DNA of 64,000 bases from Wenxinia marina DSM 24838 (GCF_000379485.1 NZ_KB902276.1:248001-312000), one strand, 5' to 3'; positions 26,680-35,088 are shown, numbered from the stretch's first letter. Numbers and translations: made by a program. Notes: a model not told the origin generated them from the sequence alone.

Positions 26680-27878
26680 TACACCCAGCGCAGGGACAGG
26701 CGGCTGACGCCGTATTCCGTCCACCGCGCCCAGAGCGGATCGCCCGCCGCCGCGAAGGGCGGCATCGCCGCAAGCGTGTCGAGCGCGATGCGCGCCTCCA
26801 GCCGGGCAAGCGGCTGGCCGGCGCAGGCATGGACCCCGACGCCGAAGGCGATGTGCCGGTTCGGGTGTCGGTCCTCGCGGAACTCCATCGGCGCGTCGAA
26901 CACCGTTTCGTCCCGGTTGGCGGACAGGAAGTTCAGCGCCACGGGGCAACCCTTGGGGATCGCCCGTCCGCCAATCTTGGTATCTTGCGTCGTCGCCCGC
27001 ACCAGCGCCTGATTGGGCGAGTAGAAGCGCAGGAACTCCTCCACCAGCAGCGTCCGGTCCACCCGGTCCGTGCGCAGCCTGTCCTGCAGGTCGCGGTCGC
27101 CGCAAAGGTGCCAGGCCATCGAGGTCATCAGGTTGCGCGGCACCACGTGCCCGCCGATGAGGAGGAGGCGCACCATGCCGGCAAGCTCGGTCTCGTCGAA
27201 GGGTTCGCCGCGGGTGTCGTGGGCCATGAAGCCGGACACCATGTCGACCTCGGGGTCCCGCGGGGCGGCCATCCGGTCGGCGACGAGGTCCCGGGCGAAG
27301 CCGTCGATGGTGCGGCTGATGCCGCCCGCGGTCTTCAGATCCCGCGACTGCACCGCGGCGACGTAGTCGTGGGACAGCCGCCCGATCTCGTCCGCCTCGG
27401 CCACGTCCATGCCGATGACGAGGCAGAGCGCCCGGACCGAGAAGGGCGCCGAGAAGGCGGTGCCGAACTCGGGCTCCGCCTCGGCCTCCAGCTCCGCCCG
27501 CAGCGCCTCGGCCTTGTCCCGCAGCGGCGACTCCATCCCGGCGATCCGGCTCTCGCGGAAGAACCGGTTCAGCGCCTGCCGGTAGCGATGGCTCTCGGGC
27601 GGGTCGCGCTGGAGCGGCAGGCGGGGCAGGCCGATCTTGGGCGAGGCGGGGATGACGGACTGCCGCGTGGCGGTGAAGGTCGCGGGGTCCTTCGACGCCG
27701 CCACGACGTCCTCGTAGCGGGTGAGGGTGAAGAAGCCGCCCCACTCGGTCGATCCCGCCACCGGGCACTCGGCCCGCAGGCGCGCGTGGGTGCCGATCGG
27801 GTCGGCCAGCTCGGCCTCGCCGTGGGGGTTCCAGTCGGGCGTCGGGCTCAGCGGGCGTAGACCGTCGTCGGCAGCCAT
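26679..27878 (-). CDS. cytochrome P450 with atypical I-helix
   Basis: A protein of 399 residues, a soluble bacterial P450. The heme-Cys loop is FGVGVHACAGQPLARL and the K-helix ExxR is EEFLR. The I-helix normally carries (A/G)Gx(D/E)TT for oxygen activation; here it reads LLLIGGHVVPRNL, so both acid and Thr are missing. The oxidation chemistry may therefore be unusual or use the substrate itself. No ferredoxin or reductase gene is adjacent. The start at 27878 lies 31 bp inside the dctM gene, placing it at the end of the leftward TRAP operon. Confidence 0.9.
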   Translation of the reverse strand: MAADDGLRPLSPTPDWNPHGEAELADPIGTHARLRAECPVAGSTEWGGFFTLTRYEDVVAASKDPATFTATRQSVIPASPKIGLPRLPLQRDPPESHRYRQALNRFFRESRIAGMESPLRDKAEALRAELEAEAEPEFGTAFSAPFSVRALCLVIGMDVAEADEIGRLSHDYVAAVQSRDLKTAGGISRTIDGFARDLVADRMAAPRDPEVDMVSGFMAHDTRGEPFDETELAGMVRLLLIGGHVVPRNLMTSMAWHLCGDRDLQDRLRTDRVDRTLLVEEFLRFYSPNQALVRATTQDTKIGGRAIPKGCPVALNFLSANRDETVFDAPMEFREDRHPNRHIAFGVGVHACAGQPLARLEARIALDTLAAMPPFAAAGDPLWARWTEYGVSRLSLRWV

Positions 27879-29128
27879 AGCGAGATCTCCGGGATGTAGG
27901 TGACGAGGAGCAGGAACAGGACCATCACGACGGTGAAGGGCCAGATGCCGCGCACCGCCTCGGACAGGGGGGCGCGGGCGATGGAGGACAGGACGAAGAG
28001 GTTGAGGCCGATCGGCGGCGTCAGGAACGCGATCTCCATGTTCACGATCAGGATGATGCCGAAATGGATCGGGTCGATCCCCAGCGTCGGCAGCACCGGC
28101 AGGACGATGGGCGTCACGATCAGCAGCACCGCGACGGCGTCGAGGAACATGCCCATGACCAGCATCACGAGGTTCAGCGCGATCAGGAACTGCCAGGGCT
28201 TCAGATCCCACGCCGCCGCCAGCTCCACCAGCGCGGTCGGCACGCCCGATCCGGTGATCCAGTGCGCGAAGAGCAGGGCGAAGATCACGATGAAAGTGAC
28301 GGCGCTCGCCGCCTTCATCGCTTCGGCCACCATGCCGAACACGTCGCGCCAGCCGATCTCGCGGTAGACCAGCACCGCGACGAGGACCGAGGCGATGGCG
28401 GCGACGCCGGCGCTCTCGGTGACGGTGGTGTAGCCGGTGTAGATGCCGGCGAAGACCGAGACGGGGATCGCCAGGGCGGGCAGGGCGCGCAGGTTGCGCC
28501 GGGCGAAGTCGCGTGCGGGCACCCGCTCGCCCGAGGCGTAGCCGCGGCGGCGCGAGATCACCATCACGACCAGGGCGAGGAGGACCGCCTGCAAGAGGCC
28601 CGGCACGACGCCTGCGAGGAACAGGCGCGGCACCGACTGCTCGGCGATCAGGCCGTAGAGGATCATCGACAGCGACGGCGGGATGAGGATGCCGAGCGTC
28701 CCGGAGGCGCCGACCACGCCAAGGGCGAAGGGCCGGTCGTAGCCGCGGGCCACCATCGCCGGGATCAGGAACGTGCCCATCGCCATCGCGGTCACGACGG
28801 ACGAGCCCGAGATCGCGGCGAAGAGCGTCGTCGCGATCACGCAGACCAGCGCCAGCCCGCCCCGGAAGTGCCCGACCCAGGCCTCGGCCGCGTCGATGAT
28901 GACCCGGGCGATGCCGCCCCGCTGCATGAAGGTCGCGGCCATGACGAAGAACGGCACGGCGAGGAAGGTGGTGGAGTTGATGCCCGAGATCGACGTCGCC
29001 GCGGCGTCCAGCAGCGGCCGACCCTCTGTCGCCAGCATGATGAGCGCGGCGGCGCCGAGGGCGACGAAGATCGGCGCGCCCAGCGCCATGAGGACGAGCA
29101 TCCCCAGAAGTCCGACGAGTGCGTCCAT
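27848..29128 (-). CDS. TRAP transporter large permease subunit (DctM family)
   Basis: A protein of 426 residues with about 12 helices. Motifs: SGSSVVTAMAMGTF, GILIPPSLSMILYG, and LTPPIGLNLFVLSSIAR. It directly follows dctQ with no spacer (stop at 29129-29131, start at 29128). It probably carries an organic acid used by the surrounding CoA-transferase genes. Confidence 0.92.
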   Translation of the reverse strand: MDALVGLLGMLVLMALGAPIFVALGAAALIMLATEGRPLLDAAATSISGINSTTFLAVPFFVMAATFMQRGGIARVIIDAAEAWVGHFRGGLALVCVIATTLFAAISGSSVVTAMAMGTFLIPAMVARGYDRPFALGVVGASGTLGILIPPSLSMILYGLIAEQSVPRLFLAGVVPGLLQAVLLALVVMVISRRRGYASGERVPARDFARRNLRALPALAIPVSVFAGIYTGYTTVTESAGVAAIASVLVAVLVYREIGWRDVFGMVAEAMKAASAVTFIVIFALLFAHWITGSGVPTALVELAAAWDLKPWQFLIALNLVMLVMGMFLDAVAVLLIVTPIVLPVLPTLGIDPIHFGIILIVNMEIAFLTPPIGLNLFVLSSIARAPLSEAVRGIWPFTVVMVLFLLLVTYIPEISLWLPTTVYAR

Positions 29129-29647
29129 CTATTCCGCCTTCGTCGGCAGTTCCGGCTCGGCCACCGGGGTGATGCCGCGCCCGGTGGCGGCGAGGAGGAG
29201 GATGCGCACCACGATCAGCGCCATCCCCACGGGCAGCGCCAGGAACACCGTCCAGGCCTGCGGCGTGCGCAGCGACGAGCCCGACCGTTCGTCCAGCATC
29301 AGCGCGAAGTCGAAGGCCTGCCAGCCGAAGATCGCCATCGCGATGCAGAAAGCCAGCGTCAGCAGCGTCATGCCGATACCCACGGCCCGCTTCGCCCGCG
29401 GCGGCATCAGGTCGGTCACGATCTCGGTGTTGATGTGCCGCCCCTCGGCGGCCAGCACGCTGCCCGACAGGACCGTCGCCCAGATGATGAAGTAGAGTGA
29501 CACCTCCTCGGCCCAGTCCACCGCGTATTGCGGCGCGAGCGTGCGCACCGCCGCGCCGCCGAGGAAGGTGGCGAGCGAGCACAGGACGAGGATCCCGATG
29601 AGGACGGTCTCGATCCGGGACCAGACGGTGAGGATGCGGTCGATCAT
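29129..29647 (-). CDS. TRAP transporter small permease subunit (DctQ family)
   Basis: A protein of 172 residues with four helices: the first is VLIGILVLCSLATFLGGAAV, and EGRHINTEIV marks the conserved DctQ segment. It is a partner of the 27848 permease and the 29688 binding protein. Confidence 0.88.
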   Translation of the reverse strand: MIDRILTVWSRIETVLIGILVLCSLATFLGGAAVRTLAPQYAVDWAEEVSLYFIIWATVLSGSVLAAEGRHINTEIVTDLMPPRAKRAVGIGMTLLTLAFCIAMAIFGWQAFDFALMLDERSGSSLRTPQAWTVFLALPVGMALIVVRILLLAATGRGITPVAEPELPTKAE

Positions 29648-29654
29648 GGCAGGC

Positions 29655-29680
29655 GGGGCGCCCGCGCCGGCGGGCGCCCC
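29655..29680 (-). terminator. stem-loop between TRAP P and Q genes
   Basis: GGGGCGCCCGC (29655-29665) pairs perfectly with GCGGGCGCCCC (29670-29680) over a 4-nt loop, shortly after the binding-protein stop codon at 29688. The same layout occurs in the other two TRAP operons of the window. Confidence 0.6.
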
Positions 29681-29687
29681 CTTGCTC

Positions 29688-30692
29688 TCACTCTGCGTCG
29701 AGCTCGGCCTGCACGCGCGACACGAAGTCCGCGTTCATGCCGCTGTCGCCGACGATCTGGTCCTGCAGGCCGACCATCTGCTCGCGCATCGCCGCGACCA
29801 TCTCTTCCGGCGGGTCGACATAGACGACGCCGTTCTCCTCGTTCGTGGCGCGCGCCGTCTCCAGCTCCTCGGCGGCATAGTCGCGGGCCCAGCCGACCAC
29901 CTCGCCCCAGGCATCCTGGACGATCTGCTGCTGCTCCTCGGTCAGGTTCTCCATCGTGCCGGCGGAGACCAGCGGGATGTAGACGCCCCAGCCCGCGTTG
30001 TCGGCGAAGGCGTGCGCGATCCCCGCTTCCCACAGCTTGCCGCCCGAGATGGTGAGGTCGGTGACGCTGCCCATCCCGTCGATCTGGCCCTGCGTCAGCT
30101 GCAGCACGATCTCGGTCCGCGGCGTGGCGACCGGGTTCGCGCCCATCTGCTGCAGGATCGAGACGACGACGGGCGAGGGCGGCGTGGCGAGCTTGACGCC
30201 CTGCAGGTCGTCGTAGCTCTCGACCACCGCCTCGGTCGTGTAGGCGGAGTTGTTGGGCGCGAACTCGAAATGCCCGCCCTCGGGCACGACGATGCCCTTG
30301 CCCTCGAGCATGCCCCATAGCTCGTCCCCGAGCGGGCCGTCGAGGATGCCGCGCACGTCCTCGCGCGTCGCGCCGAAGAACATCGGCAGGGTGATCACGC
30401 TCATGTTCGGCTCGAACTGGCTGAGCGTCGGCGAGGCCTGGATCGACATGTCGAGCGAGCCGGCGGCGAGGGCGCGGATCGCGCCGGCGCTGTCGTAGAG
30501 CTGGCCGGCGGGGAACACCTCCACCGTGATGTCGCCGCCCGACATCTCCTCGATCGCCTCGGCCCAGCGTTCGGCCGCGAGGTTGCGGACGTGGCCCGGC
30601 GGCGTCTCGATCGACAGCCGCAGCTCGGTCTGCGCGGCGGCGCCGCCTGCGGCCAGGGCGGCCAGCGCCGCGATGGTCAGGGTGATCCTCAT
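29688..30692 (-). CDS. TRAP transporter substrate-binding protein (DctP family)
   Basis: A protein of 334 residues. The signal peptide ends near AAGGAAAQTE. The mature start LRLSIETPPGHVRNLAAERW and VKLATPPSPVVV fit DctP; the usual RxP ligand-Arg motif is replaced by LATPPSP, suggesting a different way to hold the ligand. It is the first gene of the leftward TRAP-P450 operon, whose promoter overlaps a GTTCA-N5-TGAAC palindrome. Confidence 0.86.
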   Translation of the reverse strand: MRITLTIAALAALAAGGAAAQTELRLSIETPPGHVRNLAAERWAEAIEEMSGGDITVEVFPAGQLYDSAGAIRALAAGSLDMSIQASPTLSQFEPNMSVITLPMFFGATREDVRGILDGPLGDELWGMLEGKGIVVPEGGHFEFAPNNSAYTTEAVVESYDDLQGVKLATPPSPVVVSILQQMGANPVATPRTEIVLQLTQGQIDGMGSVTDLTISGGKLWEAGIAHAFADNAGWGVYIPLVSAGTMENLTEEQQQIVQDAWGEVVGWARDYAAEELETARATNEENGVVYVDPPEEMVAAMREQMVGLQDQIVGDSGMNADFVSRVQAELDAE

Positions 30693-30777
30693 GTCGTCTC
30701 GCTCCTCCCTAGGACGGAGCCTTGCCCTGCGGGATACGCGCGATGCGTCCTCCGTCCCGCGGCCGGCCCTCGATAAA

Positions 30778-30810
30778 GTTCATAGGGTGAACCTTTTTGA
30801 TTCGTGTCAA
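30778..30810 (-). promoter_or_regulatory. leftward promoter with MarR-type palindromic operator (site 1)
   Basis: GTTCA-TAGGG-TGAAC at 30778-30792 is a perfect 5-5-5 palindrome. On the minus strand a TTGACA -35 lies at 30810-30805 and the palindrome covers the -10 region. It lies between the divergent TRAP operon and the marR gene, so it may control both. It is one of four matching sites in the block. Confidence 0.6.
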
Positions 30811-30884
30811 CCGCGCAGCGGGCGTCCGGCCGTTCGTGCCGGCGGACTTGTCAGCCTGCGCCGGGTGGCGCAGGGTCTGCCGGG

Positions 30885-31421
30885 ATGGACGACGGGCACT
30901 CTCTCCTGCAGCCGGCCCTGTTCCGGCTCAAGTCCGGCGCGCAGGTGCGGGCCGGCTGGATGGCGCACGACCTGCCGTTCCTCACCCGCTCGCTCCGCTT
31001 CCTCATGCGCGCCGACAGCGACATGCTGCGCCGTGAGATGGCGCTGGAACCCGGCGAGATCGGGATCATCGGCCTGCTGGCCGAGAATCCCGGGATCAGC
31101 CAGAACGACCTCGCGATGTCGCTGGTGCTGAAGAAGTCCGCCGTGACCAAGCTGGTGCAGGGGCTGGAGAAGCGCGGCCTGCTCGACCGCCAACGCAGCG
31201 AGAGCGACCGGCGCAGCAACGAGCTGACGCTGACGGCCGCCGGGCGCGAGAAGGCGCGCGCGGTACACCTGCGCGTGGCCGAGCTGCACCGCGACTGGTT
31301 CGCCGGCATCCCCCCGCGCGACCAGGCGGTGTTCTTCTCGGTCCTGTTCCGGGTCGTCGCCACGATGGCCGAGCGCAGCGGCGAGGCGGCCGCGATGGAC
31401 GGCGGCGGCAGCGACGACTAG
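30885..31421 (+). CDS. MarR family transcriptional regulator
   Basis: A protein of 178 residues. The HTH is ISQNDLAMSLVLKKSAVTKL and the wing RSESDRRSNELTLT has the family DRR. ATG 30885 is chosen because it begins near the expected family N-terminus; a GTG at 30804 would add 27 poorly typical residues but cannot be excluded. It is the probable repressor that reads the four GTTCA-N5-TGAAC sites. The likely ligand is a CoA thioester or free acid of the pathway. Its stop overlaps the convergent CoA-transferase stop in CTAG. Confidence 0.88.
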   Translation: MDDGHSLLQPALFRLKSGAQVRAGWMAHDLPFLTRSLRFLMRADSDMLRREMALEPGEIGIIGLLAENPGISQNDLAMSLVLKKSAVTKLVQGLEKRGLLDRQRSESDRRSNELTLTAAGREKARAVHLRVAELHRDWFAGIPPRDQAVFFSVLFRVVATMAERSGEAAAMDGGGSDD

Positions 31422-32581
31422 TCGTCCGCGATCTCGCGCAGCACCGCCTCGGTATGCTCGCCGAGTGCGGGGGCAGGCCGGTGGTGCCCCGGTCCGTCAT
31501 GGGCGAAGCGGAAGCCTGCATTGAGGATCCGCGCCTGCGGCAGCGACTCGTGCGGGGTCGGGACGTCGAGGAACAGCCCGCGCCCGGCGATCTGCGGCAG
31601 GTCCAGCGCCTCCTCGATCCCGCGCACCTTGCCCGCGGGCACGCCCGCCTCGGCCAGCGCCACCTCCCACTCCTCCGCCGTCCGCGCCCTGAACCGCTCG
31701 GCCAGGATCGCCTGCAGCTCGGCATCGTGGGCCACCCGCGCGTCGGGCGTGGCGAAGCGCGGATCGTCCAGCACGCCCTCGCAGCCGAGGGTGCGGACCA
31801 GCCGCTCCACCTGCACCTGCTGCACCGCGCCGATGGTGATGTCGCCGTCCGCCGTGGCGAACGTGTCCGCCGTCGGCGCGCCCGAGAAGCCGCGGTTGCC
31901 GGTCCGCCGGTGCCCGCGCCCCGAGATGGTCAGCGGCGCGAGGACCGAGGACATCATCACCAGCGTCGTGTCGAGCATCGAGACGTCGACGACCTGCCCG
32001 CGCCCCTGCGGGTCCGCCTGCCGCTGGGTCCAGGCGGCGAGGATCGCGAAGGCGGACATCAGCGCGCAGTAGGTGTCGACGAGGGGGAAGCCGATCCGCA
32101 TCGGCGCGTCCCCGTCCTCGCCGGAGAGGGACATGAGGCCCGACACGCTCTGGATCACCTGGTCGATCGCCGGCCAGTCCCGCATCGGCCCGTCCTGCCC
32201 GAAGCCAGAGATCGAGGCGTAGATCAGCCCCGGCTTCTCGGCCCGCAGTGCCTCGGCGCCCAGGCCCAGGCGGGCGGCGACGCCGGGGCGGAAGTTCTCG
32301 ACCACGATGTCGGATCGCAGGGCGATCTTCCGGGCGGCCTCGCGGCCCTCGTCGGTCTTGAGGTCGAGGACGACGGAGCGCTTGCCCGCGTTGGCGCCGA
32401 CGAACGGCTCTGCCATGCCGCGCAGCTCGGGCCGGGGCGTGTAGTAGCGCATCGCGTCGCCCTGCGGCGGCTCGACCTTGATGACGTCGGCGCCGAGGAG
32501 GCACAGGAACTGCGTCGCGAGCGGCCCGGCGATGACGTGGCTGAAATCGGCGATGCGCACGCCGGCGAGCGGCTGGGCCAT
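31418..32581 (-). CDS. CaiB/BaiF family CoA-transferase (family III)
   Basis: A protein of 387 residues, near the family norm of about 400. The N-terminus is GVRIADFSHVIAGPLAT, and VVENFRPGV (93-101) is a family hallmark. D169 in GFPLVDTY matches the catalytic Asp of formyl-CoA transferase, including its number. It moves CoA between carboxylic acids. A good GGGAGGAGG site precedes the ATG. It is transcribed leftward from a promoter carrying palindrome site 2, and converges on marR. Confidence 0.9.
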   Translation of the reverse strand: MAQPLAGVRIADFSHVIAGPLATQFLCLLGADVIKVEPPQGDAMRYYTPRPELRGMAEPFVGANAGKRSVVLDLKTDEGREAARKIALRSDIVVENFRPGVAARLGLGAEALRAEKPGLIYASISGFGQDGPMRDWPAIDQVIQSVSGLMSLSGEDGDAPMRIGFPLVDTYCALMSAFAILAAWTQRQADPQGRGQVVDVSMLDTTLVMMSSVLAPLTISGRGHRRTGNRGFSGAPTADTFATADGDITIGAVQQVQVERLVRTLGCEGVLDDPRFATPDARVAHDAELQAILAERFRARTAEEWEVALAEAGVPAGKVRGIEEALDLPQIAGRGLFLDVPTPHESLPQARILNAGFRFAHDGPGHHRPAPALGEHTEAVLREIADD

Positions 32582-32602
32582 GCGGGTTCCTCCTCCCGTT
32601 TC

Positions 32603-32617
32603 GTTCATCCTATGAAC
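32603..32617 (-). promoter_or_regulatory. MarR-type palindromic operator (site 2)
   Basis: GTTCA-TCCTA-TGAAC is a perfect 5-5-5 palindrome 21 bp before the CoA-transferase start. A minus-strand TTGACC lies at 32638-32633, so the palindrome covers the -10 and start region of the leftward promoter. Confidence 0.6.
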
Positions 32618-32651
32618 CATCCGGGGCGAGGCGGTCAATTCTTCCCGCCTC

Positions 32652-32686
32652 TTGACACATGGCCGAAATGGTTATCCCAATGAACC
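32652..32686 (+). promoter_or_regulatory. rightward promoter with MarR-type palindromic operator (site 3)
   Basis: A consensus -35 TTGACA at 32652-32657 is followed by GGTTAT-CCCAA-TGAACC at 32670-32686, a palindrome with one mismatch that covers the expected -10. It precedes the dehydratase-like gene pair by about 20 bp. Repression by the 30885 MarR protein is inferred from the shared motif. Confidence 0.58.
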
Positions 32687-32705
32687 ATCTTCGGGAGGAG
32701 GCGAC

Positions 32706-33794
32706 ATGTCGGACGGCGCGGCGGCCCGGCTGGAGGCGGCGTTCCAGGCGCGCGCCCGGTCTGCGGTGGGGGATTGCCCCGTCGTCGGCCTGTTCGGCGA
32801 CGGCTGCCCCGAAGCGCTGATCGCCGCCTGCGGCGCACGCCCGGCGGAGGTGAAGGCGCCCCCGGCCGGGGACGCGGACGTGCCGCGCTCCGAGGTCGTG
32901 GCGTCGATCCTCGAGACCTTCGTCGATCCCTACGCCGCCGCCTTCCTGCACCGCCTCGCCGCCGGCTGGTACGACGGCTACGCCGCCCTCGTCTTCGTCC
33001 GCGACGACGTGGCCGCGCTCACCGCCTACCAGTACGCGACCGAGCTGCGGCGGCAGGGGCTGATCGCGGGGAAGGGCCCGCGCTTCCTGCTGTGGAATCT
33101 GGTGCGGGCGCGGACCGACTCGGCGCACCGGTTCAACATGGTGCAGGCCGAGCGGCTGATCGGAGAGCTGACGGCGCTCCTCGGCACCTCCTTCGGCGAC
33201 CTTGCCGCCGCGCAGGCGGCGGAGGACCGGCGGCGCGCGGCGCTGTCGCGGATGGAGGCAGCGCGCCCGTCGGCCCGGCAGGCGCTGATCTGGCGCAACG
33301 CCGGCCGGTGGCTGCCGCCGGACGAGCATGCCGGCCTGCTGGACGCCGACCTCGCAGGGGCCGATGCGACGACCAGGCCGCGACTCGGCCTCGTCGGCAC
33401 CGCCACCATCGACCCTGCCTTTCACGCCATGCTCGACCGCTGCGGGTCTCTCGTCGCCGACCTTCAGCCCTACGGTCGCGTCTGGCCCGCCTGTCACGCC
33501 GGCGGCGAGGATCTCGACGCCCTGCTCCGCGCCGTCGCCGCGGACCCGCTGCACCTGCGCGCCGCGCCGCCCGCATCCTGTCGTCGGGCGTTGCTGGAGG
33601 GGCTCGCCGGCTGTGACGTGGTGGTCTCCCAGGTCGATCCGTCCGACGACGGCTTCGGCTGGGAGGTGCCTGCGCTCCGCGACGCGTTGGGGGCGCGGGG
33701 CGTGCCGCTGGTCGACCTCGGCTTCCGCCCGCCCGCGCCGGACGCCGCCTGGCTGGACGCCGCCGCCGCCCGCATCGAGGAGGCCTGCCGATGA
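32706..33794 (+). CDS. 2-hydroxyacyl-CoA dehydratase/benzoyl-CoA reductase-like subunit without Fe-S ligands
   Basis: A protein of 362 residues. Its layout follows the HgdB/BcrC family: an N-terminal segment PVVGLFGDGCPEALIAACGA, a middle FLLWNLVRARTDSAHRFNMVQ region, and a C-terminal half starting RPRLGLVGTA. The canonical cysteines that bind the [4Fe-4S] cluster appear replaced: FVDPYAAAF (72-80) where a Cys is expected, FVRDD (97-101) in place of xTCD, and QVDPSDDG in place of FCDP. There is no cysteine between about 43 and 200. No activator ATPase gene is nearby. The family match is made by eye and is moderate. It is coupled to the next gene by ATGA. Confidence 0.62.
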   Translation: MSDGAAARLEAAFQARARSAVGDCPVVGLFGDGCPEALIAACGARPAEVKAPPAGDADVPRSEVVASILETFVDPYAAAFLHRLAAGWYDGYAALVFVRDDVAALTAYQYATELRRQGLIAGKGPRFLLWNLVRARTDSAHRFNMVQAERLIGELTALLGTSFGDLAAAQAAEDRRRAALSRMEAARPSARQALIWRNAGRWLPPDEHAGLLDADLAGADATTRPRLGLVGTATIDPAFHAMLDRCGSLVADLQPYGRVWPACHAGGEDLDALLRAVAADPLHLRAAPPASCRRALLEGLAGCDVVVSQVDPSDDGFGWEVPALRDALGARGVPLVDLGFRPPAPDAAWLDAAAARIEEACR

Positions 33795-35029
33795 CCTGCG
33801 CCAGGGCCGCCACCGAGTACCAGCGCGAGTGGACCCGGGGCCTGCGCGCCCGCATCACAGCGGGCGAGCCCTTCGCCTTCGCCAACGCCGACACCCCGCA
33901 CGAGCTGTTCCACGCGATGGACGTCCCGCTGGTCACCAACCAGTGGTGGTCCGCGGTCATTTCGGCCAAGCAGCTCGCCCCGCACTATTTCGACCTGTCC
34001 GAGGAGATGGGCTTCCACCCCCACCTGCCGCGCTATTCCAGCCTGCCGCTGATCGCCGAGCTCGCGAACGACCCCGAACGCCAGCCCTGGGGCGGCCTGC
34101 CGACGCCCTCGATCCTCTGCGCCCGCGCCAGTTCGGACGAGCATGCCCGCATCTTCGGCCTCTGGGCCGAGGCGACGCGTGCGCCGCTGCACCTGCTCTC
34201 CGCCCCCGCCGTGCCGGACCCGGCGCCGGAGTGGTGGCGACTCGCCCGCGACGACTGGGAGACGCTCTACGGCACCGACCGCCTCGACCTCATGGTCGCC
34301 GAGATGCGCGACCTCGTCGCGGCGCTGGAGGACCTGACCGGCCGCCCCTTCGACGAGGACGGCTTCGCGGAACGCATGGACGCCATCGACCGGCAGGAGC
34401 GCATCTTCGAGGAGGTGGCGGACATGATCGCCGCGGCCCCGAAGGTGCCGATGCGCATCAACGAGCAGATGCCGAACGTGATGATGCCGCAATGGCACCG
34501 CGGCTCGGACTGGGCGCTGTCGCACGCGGCCGCCTTCCGCGGCGAGGTGGCGGGGCGGATCGAGCGGCAGGAGTGGGTGCGCGACGACGAGCGCATCCGC
34601 ATGATGTGGATCGGCGCGGGCCTGTGGTTCGACACCTCGTTCTACACCGCCTTCGAGGAGAGCCACGGCGCCGTCTTCGCCTGGTCGATGTACCTGCCCT
34701 TCGCCTCGGACGGTTACATCCGCGCCAGCCACGGCGACCCGATGCGAGCGCTTGCCGCCCGCGTCTCGTCCATCAACGAACAATTGCACCAGCCGCCCTG
34801 GATCAACGCGTGGATGGTGCACCAGGCGCGGAAGTTCCGCATCGACGCCGCACTCCTGCTGGTGCCCGAGCACGACCGCTTCTCCGGCCTCGGCTCGCTC
34901 TTCGCGAAGCGGGCGCTGGAGGAGGCGGGGGTCAAGGTGATCGAGGTGCGCGGCGACATGGTCGATCCGCGGGAGTGGGACCGCGACGCGATGGTGGCGC
35001 GGGTGGGGGCGGAGCTGGACACACTGTGA
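33791..35029 (+). CDS. 2-hydroxyacyl-CoA dehydratase/benzoyl-CoA reductase-like partner subunit without Fe-S ligands
   Basis: A protein of 412 residues, similar in size to BcrB/HgdA-type subunits. NADTPHELFHAMDVPLV (32-48) matches the family start. The stretch that normally has Cys next to an Arg-Tyr reads LPRYSSL (79-85), and the second ligand region is CARASSDEH (110-118), where Ser-Ser stand at the expected place. The whole protein has only two cysteines (C3, C110). It likely forms a heterodimer with the 32706 product and may bind an acyl-CoA without reductive Fe-S chemistry. Function is unknown; it is the second gene under operator site 3. Confidence 0.65.
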   Translation: MTCARAATEYQREWTRGLRARITAGEPFAFANADTPHELFHAMDVPLVTNQWWSAVISAKQLAPHYFDLSEEMGFHPHLPRYSSLPLIAELANDPERQPWGGLPTPSILCARASSDEHARIFGLWAEATRAPLHLLSAPAVPDPAPEWWRLARDDWETLYGTDRLDLMVAEMRDLVAALEDLTGRPFDEDGFAERMDAIDRQERIFEEVADMIAAAPKVPMRINEQMPNVMMPQWHRGSDWALSHAAAFRGEVAGRIERQEWVRDDERIRMMWIGAGLWFDTSFYTAFEESHGAVFAWSMYLPFASDGYIRASHGDPMRALAARVSSINEQLHQPPWINAWMVHQARKFRIDAALLLVPEHDRFSGLGSLFAKRALEEAGVKVIEVRGDMVDPREWDRDAMVARVGAELDTL

Positions 35030-35054
35030 TTGACAAAGGTTCACTCGGTGAACC
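35030..35054 (+). promoter_or_regulatory. rightward promoter with MarR-type palindromic operator (site 4)
   Basis: A TTGACA at 35030-35035 begins directly at the preceding stop codon. GGTTCA-CTCGG-TGAACC at 35038-35054 is a perfect 6-5-6 palindrome, the best of the four sites. It sits 35 bp before the next CoA-transferase start, giving the 35089-43505 genes their own regulated promoter. Confidence 0.65.
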
Positions 35055-35088
35055 AAACTGAGGATCGACAAGCGCGGGGAGGACCGTC

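Noticed and set aside
24734-26830. Open frame of 698 codons opposite the dctM and tannase genes
   Set aside because: No motifs and a repetitive basic composition; the opposite strand has clear TRAP and esterase signatures.
28064-29500. Open plus-strand frame opposite the leftward TRAP genes
   Set aside because: Rich in Asp, Arg, His and Gln repeats, typical of antisense frames of membrane-protein genes in GC-rich DNA.
32706-35029. True anaerobic benzoyl-CoA reductase or hydroxyglutaryl-CoA dehydratase
   Set aside because: The Fe-S cysteines and the activator ATPase gene are missing, and the block holds oxygen-using P450s.
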